From the NCBI GenBank assembly GCA_001442925.1, contig LDXX01000003.1:124001-188000 (forward strand): a DNA stretch of 64,000 nucleotides, given 5' to 3'. Position numbers and translations under genes: made by a program. The stretch is from Candidatus Kryptonium thompsonii (GTDB lineage Bacteria > Bacteroidota > Ignavibacteria > Kryptoniales > Kryptoniaceae). Below the pieces are notes generated by a model, which made no database searches, was not told the origin of the DNA, and saw only the letters and a program-made list of their open reading frames with translations. Positions 36,845 through 46,000 of the stretch are shown here, piece by piece (the stretch's first letter is position 1; each line of letters opens with the position of its first letter).

Positions 36845-37291
36845 TTATTCCATTAAAATTGACGCTGGATGCCATAAGCTCAAACCACTTTTTTCGTCGT
36901 AGACTCTTTCAAGTGGCTCCCCTTCAAATTCTTCTATTATCAGTTCACATGCGAAAATTTCGGTTCCCATCATCAAATGGCCGCCGAAGCATTTACCCTG
37001 ATTATCAGCAAGTGCTATGTGGCAATGAACAAACGGTTGTCCATTTAAGACGCTCACATTTCCAATACAACTTACAATTTCCATTTCTTGGTCGAGTTCA
37101 AGGTTATGATACTTTTTTTCTACTTGGTCATAAAAAGCTATCACCGCTTTTTTAACTGCTCCTATTGCGGTTATTTTGCCAATCCTTATGTTTTCTTCTT
37201 TACAAATTCTCGTAATGCTTTCAAGAAGGTCAGCTCCTTCGGGAAGGCGACCTATATAAGTTCTGCGGAGCGAATATTGTTTTCTTGACAT
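36845..37291 (-). CDS. PPC/DUF296-domain protein
   Basis: 148 aa protein consisting of one plant-and-prokaryote-conserved (DUF296) domain. Typical parts are IGRLPEGADLLESITRICKE, ITAIGAVKKAVIAFYD, and the conserved VHCHIALADNQGKCFGGHL with GTEIFACELIIEEF. Two histidines in the middle could bind metal. Such proteins form trimers; their bacterial role is not established. The gene starts 15 bases after ruvB and ends 20 bases before the aldehyde dehydrogenase gene. Confidence 0.85.
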   Translation of the reverse strand: MSRKQYSLRRTYIGRLPEGADLLESITRICKEENIRIGKITAIGAVKKAVIAFYDQVEKKYHNLELDQEMEIVSCIGNVSVLNGQPFVHCHIALADNQGKCFGGHLMMGTEIFACELIIEEFEGEPLERVYDEKSGLSLWHPASILME

Positions 37292-37305
37292 TAAAGTTTC
37301 CCTTT

Positions 37306-38352
37306 TTAGTTATCAAATAAACCCGGTTGTTTTTCGGATTTTGTTTTTATGAAACCAAAGTGTTTATATGCAAGTTCTGTTGCGACCCTTCCCCTTGGGG
37401 TTCTTTTGATAAATCCTTCTTGAATTAGATATGGTTCATAAACTTCCTCAATCGTTCCTTCTTCTTCTCCAACGGCGATGGCGATTGTTCCAATTCCGAC
37501 GGGGCCACCGTTATATTTTTCAATGATCGTGAGAAGAATTCGTTTGTCCATATCGTCGAGCCCATGTTCATCGACATCAAGTGCTTTAAGTGCATATTCA
37601 GCAACTTCTTTCGTTATGATTCCAGAATATTCAGCGAGTTTTTCGTCAGCTTGGGCGAAATCCCTTGCTCTTTTCAACAGCCTATTTGCGATTCTCGGTG
37701 TTCCTCTTGATCTTCGAGCAATTTCATATGCTCCTTCTTCTGTGATCTGAATTTGCAAAATTTTTGCTGAGCGTTTTATAATTCGGCATAATTCTTCAGG
37801 GGTATAATAGTCAAGGCGTGCGCTTATCCCAAAGCGAGCCCTTAAGGGAGCTGTAAGTAATCCTGCTCTTGTTGTTGCTCCAATGAGTGTAAATCTTGAA
37901 AGATTTAATTTAACGCTTCTTGCATTTGGACCTGTATCAATTACAATGTCAATTTTAAAATCTTCCATTGCTGAATAAAGATATTCTTCAACTATCGGGC
38001 TTAAACGGTGTATTTCATCGATAAAAAGAACTTCTCTATCGCCAAGCGTTGTTAAAATTCCAGCTAGATCGCCGGGTTTTTCAATTACGGGACCTGATGT
38101 CACTTTTATCCCGACGCCGAGTTCATTTGCAATTATATAGGCAAGCGTTGTTTTTCCAAGTCCCGGTGGACCTGTGAGAAGAACATGGTCAAGTGGATCG
38201 CCCCTCATTTTCGCTGCTTGTATAAAGACTTTAAGGTTATTCACTATTTTTTCCTGCCCGACGAAATCTTCAAATCTTAATGGCCTGAGTTGTTGATCTA
38301 CCTCGACATCAATTTCAAGTTTTTCGGGGTTTGTGTAACCTAACTTTGCCAT
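37306..38352 (-). CDS. ruvB: Holliday junction branch migration helicase RuvB
   Basis: 348 aa AAA+ motor that drives branch migration with RuvA. The protein has Walker [18 protein letters not shown], Walker [14 protein letters not shown], sensor 1 [11 protein letters not shown], the arginine finger region [15 protein letters not shown], and a C-terminal winged helix ([20 protein letters not shown]). ruvA and ruvC are not in the window. It is the first gene of the closely spaced minus-strand run ruvB-PPC-aldehyde dehydrogenase-glycosylase-macrodomain-dehydrogenase-aconitase. Confidence 0.96.
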   Translation of the reverse strand: MAKLGYTNPEKLEIDVEVDQQLRPLRFEDFVGQEKIVNNLKVFIQAAKMRGDPLDHVLLTGPPGLGKTTLAYIIANELGVGIKVTSGPVIEKPGDLAGILTTLGDREVLFIDEIHRLSPIVEEYLYSAMEDFKIDIVIDTGPNARSVKLNLSRFTLIGATTRAGLLTAPLRARFGISARLDYYTPEELCRIIKRSAKILQIQITEEGAYEIARRSRGTPRIANRLLKRARDFAQADEKLAEYSGIITKEVAEYALKALDVDEHGLDDMDKRILLTIIEKYNGGPVGIGTIAIAVGEEEGTIEEVYEPYLIQEGFIKRTPRGRVATELAYKHFGFIKTKSEKQPGLFDN

Positions 38353-38505
38353 GAAAGTTTCAACAGGGTAAATTTTTTGTTTAATTTAAAAACATTAAAA
38401 TTTAAACGCAACCTGAAGGGTCAAGCGTCGGTTTCTCGGATTGATTTTGAGGGAAATTTTTATTATAAATTTATTGGCAACTTAAAACAAGCAAAAACAT
38501 CAGGT

Positions 38506-39852
38506 ATGAAACACCTGCTTGAAAAAGTATTTCAACTTAGCCAAAGAAATACGAACATCAAAATTGAATTTATTGCTGGTGTTACGACATTTATGACGAT
38601 GTCTTATATCATTTTCGTTCAACCTGTCGTTTTATCTCATGCTGGGATTGATTTCGGAGCTGGGCTTATTGCAACTTGCGTGGGTTCGGCGATCGGTTCA
38701 GTTATAATGGCTTTGCTTGCAAACTATCCAATCGCTCTTGCCCCGGGGATGGGTGAAAATTTTTTCTTTGCTTACACAGTTGTTGGAAGCATGGGTCTTT
38801 CTTGGCAATCTGCCCTGGCAATTGTATTTCTTTCTGGAGTTTTGTTTAGTATTCTTTCGCTTGTAAAGTTGAGAGAAGCAGTTATTGATGCGATGCCAGG
38901 ATGTTTGAAAAATTCAATAGCGACTGGAATTGGACTTTTTATCACGTTGATTGGTTTTATTCAAGCTGGTATCATAAAGATTAACTCAGGAACTCACCTG
39001 CCACAACTTGGTGAAATTCACAGGGCTGAGGTTTTGATTTCAATTGCTGGCTTAATTTTTACATCTGTTCTTTTGGCGCGCGGTGTGAGAGGTTCAATTT
39101 TAATTGGAATAATTTTTTCGGCAGTTCTTTCTATTATTTTGGGGATTGTTAAGTTTGAAGGTAAGTTGATTGCATTTCCAGAGGTGAAGGAATCGGCGAT
39201 TTTCAAACTTGATTTTTCAAATTTTTTTGACATTACATTTCTTGTTGCTGTTTTAGTTTTTCTTTATATGGTTTTGTTTGATACTGTTGGAACATTGATA
39301 GGGGTTGGGCAAGCAGCTGGGCTTGTCGGGAAGGATGGGAAGCTCCCGCGGGCAGAGAGGGCGCTCTTGTCTGATGCACTTGGTACAACCTTTGGAGCTT
39401 TGTTAGGCACATCGACAGTTACGGCTTATATAGAAAGCGCTTCAGGAGTTGCTGTCGGTGGGAGAACTGGTTTAACATCGATTTTCGTTGCTTTATTCTT
39501 TTTAATCTCGCTTTTCTTTTATCCGATTGTTAAATTGATTGGCGGTGGAATTGAGATTGAGCCGGGTTATGTTCTTCATCCGATCACTGCGCCAGCTCTT
39601 ATAATTGTTGGGAGCATGATGGTGAGGCCTGTGATCAACATAAATTGGGATGACATTACGGATTCAATACCTGCGTTTATAACTATGCTTGGAATACCTT
39701 TAACATTTAGCATCGCGGATGGCATCGCTCTCGGTTTTGTATCATACACAGTTGTAAAATTGTTCAGTGGAAGGTTTAAGGAAATAAATTGGATGATCAT
39801 TATATTGACCTTGGTCTTTCTTGCCAGATATATTTTCCTTGCGTTAAAATAA
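38506..39852 (+). CDS. NCS2-family purine permease (AzgA type)
   Basis: 448 aa inner-membrane transporter for adenine, guanine or hypoxanthine with about 12-14 membrane helices. Family motifs are FIAGVTTFMTMSYIIFVQP at the N-terminus, LALAPGMGENFFFAYTVV, and YIESASGVAVGGRTGLTSI, which contains substrate residues. I start at the ATG at 38506 with AGGT just before it. The frame remains open to a TTG at 38377, but the added 43 residues are polar and not of the family. The 150-base gap to divergent ruvB therefore forms a long leader; no purine riboswitch was recognised there. Confidence 0.92.
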   Translation: MKHLLEKVFQLSQRNTNIKIEFIAGVTTFMTMSYIIFVQPVVLSHAGIDFGAGLIATCVGSAIGSVIMALLANYPIALAPGMGENFFFAYTVVGSMGLSWQSALAIVFLSGVLFSILSLVKLREAVIDAMPGCLKNSIATGIGLFITLIGFIQAGIIKINSGTHLPQLGEIHRAEVLISIAGLIFTSVLLARGVRGSILIGIIFSAVLSIILGIVKFEGKLIAFPEVKESAIFKLDFSNFFDITFLVAVLVFLYMVLFDTVGTLIGVGQAAGLVGKDGKLPRAERALLSDALGTTFGALLGTSTVTAYIESASGVAVGGRTGLTSIFVALFFLISLFFYPIVKLIGGGIEIEPGYVLHPITAPALIIVGSMMVRPVININWDDITDSIPAFITMLGIPLTFSIADGIALGFVSYTVVKLFSGRFKEINWMIIILTLVFLARYIFLALK

Positions 39853-39866
39853 AAAGTGAAATAACC

Positions 39867-40148
39867 ATGGCTTATCAGATCGAAGTAAAACAGATCAAGC
39901 CATTTCCAGTTGCAGAATTTGAAGTTAAGGTTTCCGGGAAATCACAAACTACGCATATCGTTTCACTTGAGGAGAATTATTTTAAAAAGTTAACAGAGGG
40001 CAAGATAACCGCGGAGAAACTTGTTTATCTTTCTTTTGAGTTTTTGCTTGATCGTGAGCCGAACACATCGATTCTGAAGCGTTTCAACCTGCGCGAGATA
40101 AATCATTATTTTCCCGAGTATGAAAATGAAATAGTTACGATGTTTTGA
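39867..40148 (+). CDS. Conserved protein of unknown function
   Basis: 93 aa soluble protein. The first half is a small beta sheet (AYQIEVKQIKPFPVAEFEV, TTHIVSLEENYFKKL); the second is helical with a striking end, FEFLLDREPNTSILKRFNL then EINHYFPEYE. I recall similar short proteins in several phyla but no function or name. The ATG at 39867 is used; a longer frame from 39789 overlaps the permease gene. It sits 14 bases after the permease and 80 bases before yajC. Confidence 0.7.
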   Translation: MAYQIEVKQIKPFPVAEFEVKVSGKSQTTHIVSLEENYFKKLTEGKITAEKLVYLSFEFLLDREPNTSILKRFNLREINHYFPEYENEIVTMF

Positions 40149-40228
40149 TGTAAATTTTGAATTCTGGTTTTATTTTTTTATTTTCAAATAACTAAATTTG
40201 AAGCAAAGTTATTTCGGAGGTAAAAGGT

Positions 40229-40534
40229 ATGATTCTTTTATTTCAAGCTCAGCCGGATGCAACCAGCAGTTTGATCAGCACGATCATAATGTTTGTCGCG
40301 ATATTCTTGATCTTTTATTTTTTGATAATAAGGCCACAGCAAAAAAGAGCGAAGGAGCATCAGAAACTGATCGAGTCTTTAAAGAAGGGTGACAAGGTTA
40401 TAACTTCGAGTGGAATTCATGGCAAGGTTGTTGGACTTGATGATAAAACGGTTCTGATTGAAGTCGATGATGGCGTCAAGATAAAATTTGAAAAGGCTGC
40501 GATAGCAGCTGTCACCCGTGAGGGACAAGGTTAA
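40229..40534 (+). CDS. yajC: Preprotein translocase subunit YajC
   Basis: 101 aa membrane protein that associates with SecDF in protein export. One transmembrane helix (about residues 13-33) ends in the signature YFLIIRPQQKRAKEHQKLI, then a small domain with LKKGDKVITSSGIHGKVVGL. The ATG has a strong GGAGGT site. secD and secF are not adjacent. An intrinsic terminator follows. Confidence 0.94.
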   Translation: MILLFQAQPDATSSLISTIIMFVAIFLIFYFLIIRPQQKRAKEHQKLIESLKKGDKVITSSGIHGKVVGLDDKTVLIEVDDGVKIKFEKAAIAAVTREGQG

Positions 40535-40567
40535 TTTTTGCTGGAAATTTTCGGCACTTAATTTTAA

Positions 40568-40600
40568 TTGGGACAGAGTTAATCTGTCCCAAATTTTTTT
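40568..40600 (+). terminator. Intrinsic terminator after yajC
   Basis: A perfect 10 bp stem, TTGGGACAGA (40568-40577) with TCTGTCCCAA (40583-40592), has the loop GTTAA and is followed by seven T. It is 34 bases past the yajC stop and only about 27 bases before the ribBA start. Confidence 0.93.
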
Positions 40601-40626
40601 AATAAAGATAACCTTGGAGGTGAGAT

Positions 40627-41868
40627 ATGATGCCCATCGAGCGGTTTAATACGATAGAGGAAGCGATCGAGGATATTAAAAATGGTAAAATTGTCATAGT
40701 TGTTGATGATGAGGATAGGGAGAATGAAGGCGATTTTATAATTGCAGCTGAAAAGGTAACCCCTGAAGCTGTTAATTTTATGGCGAAGTATGGTCGTGGG
40801 TTAATTTGCGTCGCTATAACGGAACTGAGAGCCCGTGAACTTGAGCTTGAGCCAATGGTTGATTTTAACACATCAAAGCACAACACGGCTTTCCTTGTGA
40901 GCGTTGATTACATTAGAGGAACGACAACTGGGATTTCTGCATTTGACAGGGCGAAGACGATTCAAGCAATTGTTGATCCCAATTCAAAGCCTGGGGATTT
41001 CGCAAAGCCTGGACATGTTTTCCCACTTCAAGCTGTTGAAGGCGGAGTTTTGAGAAGAGCTGGACATACTGAAGCAGCTGTTGATCTGGCACGGCTTGCT
41101 GGACTTTATCCAGCTGGCGTGCTGTGTGAAATTATGAATGATGATGGGACAATGGCTCGCGTCCCTGAGCTTTTTAAAATTGCGAAAAAGTTCGGACTCA
41201 AAATTATAACTATAAAAGACCTTATAAGTTATCGTCTCAAAAGAGAAAAACTTATCCGAAAGATCACAACTACCAAACTTCCCACAAAATATGGTTTCTT
41301 TGAACTTCATCTTTATGAAAGTTTGACCGATGGAAAGGTTCACGTTGCCCTTGTCAAAGGGAAAGTTGATGATGGTGAACCAGTCCTCGTTCGTGTTCAT
41401 TCCGAATGTTTGACCGGTGATGTCTTTGGCTCATTTAGATGTGATTGCGGAGATCAACTTCATTCTTCTATGAAGATGATCGAGCAGGAGGGTAGAGGAG
41501 TTTTGCTTTACATGAGGCAGGAAGGTAGAGGAATTGGGCTTGTGAATAAAATCAAAGCATATAGATTGCAGGACGAGGGAAAAGATACAGTTGAAGCAAA
41601 TGAAATGCTTGGATTTAAGCCTGACTTAAGAGATTATGGAATCGGCGCTCAAATCCTTGTTGACCTTGGGATAAAAAAGATGCGACTTTTGACCAATAAC
41701 CCCAAGAAGATCGTTGGACTTGCTGGGTATGGACTTGAAATTGTTGAAAGGGTACCAATTGAAATTCAACCAAACGAAGTTAACATCCATTATCTCAGGA
41801 CGAAAAGAGATAAGCTTGGGCATTTAATTTTGATGGACGAAAAGAAAGAAAACAACGAGAGCAAATAA
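40627..41868 (+). CDS. ribBA: Bifunctional DHBP synthase/GTP cyclohydrolase II
   Basis: 413 aa riboflavin-pathway enzyme that supplies both precursors of lumazine. The N-terminal RibB domain has [28 protein letters not shown] and [20 protein letters not shown]. The C-terminal RibA domain has the zinc site in [20 protein letters not shown] and [16 protein letters not shown]. Two ATG codons stand in a row; the first has GGAGGTGA 6 bases upstream. No FMN riboswitch was seen before it, because the terminator of yajC occupies the space. Confidence 0.96.
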   Translation: MMPIERFNTIEEAIEDIKNGKIVIVVDDEDRENEGDFIIAAEKVTPEAVNFMAKYGRGLICVAITELRARELELEPMVDFNTSKHNTAFLVSVDYIRGTTTGISAFDRAKTIQAIVDPNSKPGDFAKPGHVFPLQAVEGGVLRRAGHTEAAVDLARLAGLYPAGVLCEIMNDDGTMARVPELFKIAKKFGLKIITIKDLISYRLKREKLIRKITTTKLPTKYGFFELHLYESLTDGKVHVALVKGKVDDGEPVLVRVHSECLTGDVFGSFRCDCGDQLHSSMKMIEQEGRGVLLYMRQEGRGIGLVNKIKAYRLQDEGKDTVEANEMLGFKPDLRDYGIGAQILVDLGIKKMRLLTNNPKKIVGLAGYGLEIVERVPIEIQPNEVNIHYLRTKRDKLGHLILMDEKKENNESK

Positions 41869-41873
41869 AGTTT

Positions 41874-43280
41874 ATGTATCCTGAAATACTTGAGCATTGG
41901 CAGATAAAAAAAGTTCTTGAAAAAGCTCTCGCAAGAGGTGGCGAATTTAGCGAAATTTATTTTGAATATAAGACCGAAATGACAATAAATCTTTCTGAAA
42001 ATAAAATCAAAAATTTAAGCTACGGGATTTCTTCAGGGCTTGGCGTCAGAGTTATATCTGGGGCGAAAACTGGATATGCTTATACGGATGATTTTAGTTT
42101 TGAAAAAATTTTAAATGTTGCAGAGGTTGCTTCGTATGTTGTCGATAACAGTTCAAGACCCACAAGTGTTAACCTTGAGGAGAAAAGGAAGGCAAAGCAA
42201 AACTTTTCAATTGAGAAGCCAATTTACCTTCTTGAAGTTGACAAAAAAATCGAATGGATTAAACGTGCAAACGATTCAGCCAGAAGTTATGATGGAAGAA
42301 TAAAACAAGTTGATATAAATTATTATGAAAGCACAAGATATTTTTGGATAGCAAATTCCGAAGGGATTTTTGTTGAAAGCGATGATTCTTTGTTTAGAAT
42401 TTTTATTACATCGGTTGCTATTGATGATGGGTTGCGTGAAATGGGGATAAGTTATTTGGGTGGAAGATTTGGATATGATTATTTGGTTGAACATTCGCCT
42501 GAGAAGATGGGTATGGAATCCGCAATGCAGGCGGTTTCAAAGTTGAAGGCTAAACCTGCACCTGCTGGAAATTTTCCCGTTGTAATTAAATCTGGCTGGG
42601 GTGGTGTCCTTGTTCATGAGGCGGTTGGGCATGGGCTTGAAGGAGACTTCAATAGAAAGGGAATCTCTGTTTATTCAGGAAAGATTGGGCAGAAGGTTTG
42701 TTCTGAACTTGTCACGATAATTGATGATGGAACGATTCCGAACTCAAGGGGTTCCCTTGCAATTGATGATGAGGGGACGCCGATGATGAAAACGGTTTTG
42801 ATTGAAAATGGGATGTTGAGAGGTTATATGCTTGATAAGTTGAATGCAAAACTTATGGGGCTTGAATCAACTGGGAACGGTCGCAGGGAATCTTATAAAT
42901 ACTATCCGTTGCCAAGGATGCGTAATACATACATTGAGGCGGGGAAGGACGATCCAAATGATTTAATAAAAAGTGTTAAGTATGGGATATATGCGAAATC
43001 GCTGGGCGGGGGGCAAGTTGATATTGTGAGTGGGAATTTTGTGTTCGAGATAAACGAAGGTTATTTGATTGAAAACGGCGAAATAACTTATCAAATTCGA
43101 GGGGCGAATTTAATTGGAAATGGTCCAGAGATAATGAAAAGAGTAATCGGGGTTGGCAACGACCTTGAAATTGAGAAACGGACTGGAAGTTGTGGAAAAG
43201 ATGGTCAATATGTTCCAGTTGGTGTTGGACAGCCGACAATTCTTGTAAGTGAAATCACAGTTGGCGGGACGCAAGTTTGA
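41874..43280 (+). CDS. tldD: Metalloprotease TldD
   Basis: 468 aa protein of the TldD/PmbA family, which degrades unfolded peptides and matures some modified peptides as a TldD/TldE heterodimer. The zinc motif HExxxH is clear in VLVHEAVGHGLEGDFN, with a further ligand expected in the CSELVTIIDDG region. The N-terminal domain has LSENKIKNLSYGISSGLGVR. No TldE/PmbA partner is adjacent. It starts 5 bases after ribBA and its stop overlaps the next start (TGATG). Confidence 0.94.
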   Translation: MYPEILEHWQIKKVLEKALARGGEFSEIYFEYKTEMTINLSENKIKNLSYGISSGLGVRVISGAKTGYAYTDDFSFEKILNVAEVASYVVDNSSRPTSVNLEEKRKAKQNFSIEKPIYLLEVDKKIEWIKRANDSARSYDGRIKQVDINYYESTRYFWIANSEGIFVESDDSLFRIFITSVAIDDGLREMGISYLGGRFGYDYLVEHSPEKMGMESAMQAVSKLKAKPAPAGNFPVVIKSGWGGVLVHEAVGHGLEGDFNRKGISVYSGKIGQKVCSELVTIIDDGTIPNSRGSLAIDDEGTPMMKTVLIENGMLRGYMLDKLNAKLMGLESTGNGRRESYKYYPLPRMRNTYIEAGKDDPNDLIKSVKYGIYAKSLGGGQVDIVSGNFVFEINEGYLIENGEITYQIRGANLIGNGPEIMKRVIGVGNDLEIEKRTGSCGKDGQYVPVGVGQPTILVSEITVGGTQV

Positions 43281-44338
43281 TGAAGAGGGTGCTTGGGAAA
43301 AACTATCTTCTTATTCTGTTCTTTTTTATTTATGGTTGCAATTTTATTGTCAACATCAAAGACGAAGCTATGAAAGAAAGAATTCAAATTTATAAGCGAG
43401 GTTTTAACTTCACCTCTTGGAAGAGGACGGAGTATTCCATGGATTACGCTAAAAATTCGTTTGACACGATGGCGACTTCTGGCGCAAATTTGGTTTCAAT
43501 AGTTGTCACACTTTATCAAAAAAGCCCAGACGATACGCTTATTATTGACGATCCAAACAAAACTCCAAGCATCTATTCAATTTCTCAGATTGTTCAATAT
43601 GCTCATTCAAAAAATTTTGGTGTCATGTTAAAAATTCATCTTGACACATATGATGATATCTCGAGGACGAAGATAAAACCGTCGGATATTCCCGCTTGGT
43701 TTAGAAATTATTCAAAGTATGTTTTGAATTACGCAAGGATATGTGAGATGCTTGGGGTTGAGATGTTTTGCGTTGGGACGGAGCTTTTGTCTTTAAGTGG
43801 CGAAAGAACTTTATGGGCGGAATTAATTGACAGCGTGAGGAAAATTTACACTGGAAAAATTATCTACGCTTCAAATTTTGATGAGTACAGGAATGTTTCT
43901 TTTTGGGATAAGGTTGATTACATTGGTGTGGATTTTTTTGCTCCAGTGTCAAACAAAACTGATCCAGTTTATGATGACCTTGTTCTCGGTTGGCAACCTT
44001 ATTTGAACGATTTGAAAAGTTGGTTTAGCGAAAATCATTCGGGTAAGAAATTAATTTTTACCGAGGTAGGTTATCCATCCACTGATGGAGCAAGTATGAA
44101 GCCGTGGAGCGTTGGAAATGTGTTGGATTTAGAGGAGCAAAGCTTATGTTATGAGGTTGCACTTGATATAATTTCAAGTGTTGATTTTGTTGATGGCATA
44201 TTTTTTTGGAATTGGAACGCTGATTTGATGGCTGATTTCTTGAAAATGGGATTTTCTCCCTATGGAAAACCAGCTTTTGAAGTTTTAAAGAAACATTGGG
44301 TGAAACAACAAGTTTTAAGTAAAAACAAAATTTGGTGA
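43280..44338 (+). CDS. GH113-like glycoside hydrolase lipoprotein
   Basis: 352 aa lipoprotein with a signal peptide that ends in the lipobox YGCN (about residue 20). The mature domain is a TIM barrel: RGFNFTSWKRTEYSM at the start, then a strand-4 acid in FCVGTELLSLSG and a strand-7 acid in LIFTEVGYPSTDG, which match the catalytic glutamates of GH113 and related clan A enzymes. The final strand has GIFFWNWNAD. The substrate is probably a beta-mannan or similar glycan, but this is not certain. The ATG at 43280 overlaps the tldD stop by one base. Confidence 0.8.
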   Translation: MKRVLGKNYLLILFFFIYGCNFIVNIKDEAMKERIQIYKRGFNFTSWKRTEYSMDYAKNSFDTMATSGANLVSIVVTLYQKSPDDTLIIDDPNKTPSIYSISQIVQYAHSKNFGVMLKIHLDTYDDISRTKIKPSDIPAWFRNYSKYVLNYARICEMLGVEMFCVGTELLSLSGERTLWAELIDSVRKIYTGKIIYASNFDEYRNVSFWDKVDYIGVDFFAPVSNKTDPVYDDLVLGWQPYLNDLKSWFSENHSGKKLIFTEVGYPSTDGASMKPWSVGNVLDLEEQSLCYEVALDIISSVDFVDGIFFWNWNADLMADFLKMGFSPYGKPAFEVLKKHWVKQQVLSKNKIW

Positions 44339-44346
44339 TTTATAAA

Positions 44347-44832
44347 ATGGTAGAAGATAGGAATGAAATAGTTCATTTGTCCAGAGAGAAATACGAAGAG
44401 CTTTTAAAAGAATTAAACGAGCTAAAGACAAAAGGAAGAGCTGAAGTTGCAAGGAAGATAGCTGAGGCGAGAGGGCACGGTGATATTTCTGAAAATTCAG
44501 AGTATGAAACTGCGAAACAGGAACAAGAGATGCTTGAGATGAAAATTAAAAAACTTGAAGAAACTCTTGCAAAGGTGAAAATTATAGATACGAAAAATTT
44601 GCCAACTGATAAAGTTTATTTATATTCACGGGTTAAGGTTTTAAATCTTGATACAAATCAGGAGATTGAATACACTATTGTTTCAACTCATGAGGCAAAT
44701 TCGGCTGAGAAAAAAGTGTCTAATAAATCACCCATTGGCAAGGGATTGCTTGGAAAGCAAGTTGGAGATATTGTTGAGATCAAGGTTCCAATTGGAATCG
44801 TCAGATATAAGATACTTGAGATAAGCAGATAG
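44347..44832 (+). CDS. greA: Transcription elongation factor GreA
   Basis: 161 aa factor that rescues backtracked RNA polymerase by stimulating cleavage of the transcript. The N-terminal coiled coil carries the acidic tip in ARGHGDISENSEYETAKQEQ and LEMKIKKLEETLAKV. The C-terminal FKBP-like domain has NKSPIGKGLLGKQVGDIVEI. The ATG at 44347 (MVEDRNEIVH) is used; an in-frame TTG five codons upstream overlaps the previous gene. Confidence 0.96.
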   Translation: MVEDRNEIVHLSREKYEELLKELNELKTKGRAEVARKIAEARGHGDISENSEYETAKQEQEMLEMKIKKLEETLAKVKIIDTKNLPTDKVYLYSRVKVLNLDTNQEIEYTIVSTHEANSAEKKVSNKSPIGKGLLGKQVGDIVEIKVPIGIVRYKILEISR

Positions 44833-44845
44833 TTGCGTTGAAGAA

Positions 44846-45817
44846 TCAATTCTCCGCGGGTGCTGATGCTTTTCTCAATCTGTCCATAATTGCAAGTCCA
44901 AGTCCTGTTTCTGTAACCGCTTGTGCATAGATTACGCTCACACCTGAATCATCGAGACGATGCAATGCTGAAAATAAATTTGCAGCTGCTTCAATTAAAT
45001 CTCCGTTTTCTGATAAGACTTCGATATGTTTTGCTTTTATTTTCAATTCATTTTTTTTAAACAGGAGAATGCCTACATTTTCTGTTTCGTTTATTTCACT
45101 TAACTCATCTAATGATTTAAAAATTCTGACGGGTGTTTTGGGTGAATAATGTTTTTTTAATTGTCCAGGTGAAAGGATTTTTTCAGAGCTGGGTTGAATT
45201 TTCACTTTGCCTATGATTTTTTCGATTTCTTCAACAGGTAAACCGCCTGGTCGAAGAATTTTTGGCTCCTCATCGATTAAGGATAAAACTGTTGATTCAA
45301 TGCCGATTGGACATTTTCCACCATCAAGGATTAGGTCAATTTTATCGCCAAGCATTCTTTCGACATGGTCAGCGGTTGTTGGGCTGATATATCCAAAGGG
45401 ATTTGCGCTTGGTGCGGAAATCGGGGTTTCAGCATTTTCAATCAATGCAAGTGCAACATTGTGTGAGGGCATTCTTATAGCAACGGTTGGTAAGCCAGCG
45501 GTGACAATATCGGGGACGATATTTGATTTAGGTAAAACGAGGGTTAATGGTCCAGGCCAGAATTTTTCAATCAATTTAAGTGCTTTTTCATCAACTTGGG
45601 TTGTAAGTTTTTCAAGCCATTCGATTTTCGATATGTGAACTATAAGAGGGTCAAAAGTGGGTCGTTTTTTTACTTCGAAAATTTTGGCGACTGCGTATGG
45701 ATTCAAGGCATTTGCACCAAGTCCATAAACTGTTTCAGTTGGGAAAGCTACAAGTCCACCTTCTTTTATTATTTTCCCAGCAAGTTTTATGTTTTCTTCT
45801 GTAGCTTTGACTCTCAT
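44846..45817 (-). CDS. tsaC: Threonylcarbamoyl-AMP synthase, Sua5 type
   Basis: 323 aa enzyme that makes threonylcarbamoyl-AMP for the t6A37 modification of tRNAs. The YrdC core has the signature GGLVAFPTETVYGLGANAL, KKRPTFDPLIVHI and ISAPSANPFGYISPT. The C-terminal Sua5 domain begins around SPGQLKKHYSPKTPVRIF, which marks the long Sua5 form rather than short TsaC. It is transcribed towards greA and diverges from dnaK over a 183-base gap. Confidence 0.94.
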   Translation of the reverse strand: MRVKATEENIKLAGKIIKEGGLVAFPTETVYGLGANALNPYAVAKIFEVKKRPTFDPLIVHISKIEWLEKLTTQVDEKALKLIEKFWPGPLTLVLPKSNIVPDIVTAGLPTVAIRMPSHNVALALIENAETPISAPSANPFGYISPTTADHVERMLGDKIDLILDGGKCPIGIESTVLSLIDEEPKILRPGGLPVEEIEKIIGKVKIQPSSEKILSPGQLKKHYSPKTPVRIFKSLDELSEINETENVGILLFKKNELKIKAKHIEVLSENGDLIEAAANLFSALHRLDDSGVSVIYAQAVTETGLGLAIMDRLRKASAPAEN

Positions 45818-45923
45818 CAGTCAAAAATGCTTAAATTTCTGAAATCTTTTCAAATTTATGCCAAAATTTAGCAGATGAAAGTAAAAATGAATTTTAAAGG
45901 GCTTTGATTTTCAATTATTTTTC

Positions 45924-45940
45924 TTGGCATAGACTTTGCA
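45924..45940 (+). promoter_or_regulatory. Sigma-54-like promoter element upstream of dnaK
   Basis: The 17-mer TTGGCATAGACTTTGCA matches the sigma-54 consensus YTGGCACGRNNNTTGCW at 12 of 14 fixed places. It has GG and GC in the -24 and -12 positions, 10 bases apart. It would start transcription near 45951, about 50 bases before the dnaK ATG. No convincing sigma-70 pair and no CIRCE element were found in the same gap. Presence of RpoN in this genome is not known. Confidence 0.4.
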
Positions 45941-46000
45941 TAAGTAAATTTACAGAAAAATTTTAAGTTTTACGAAAACAAAATATCTAGGTGAGAAACC

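Noticed and set aside
38353-38505. Purine riboswitch before the purine permease
   Set aside because: The conserved junction and loop sequences of the purine aptamer are absent; only a short unrelated inverted pair is seen.
45818-46000. CIRCE/HrcA operator before dnaK
   Set aside because: I looked for TTAGCACTC-N9-GAGTGCTAA and found no half-site of that form in the gap.
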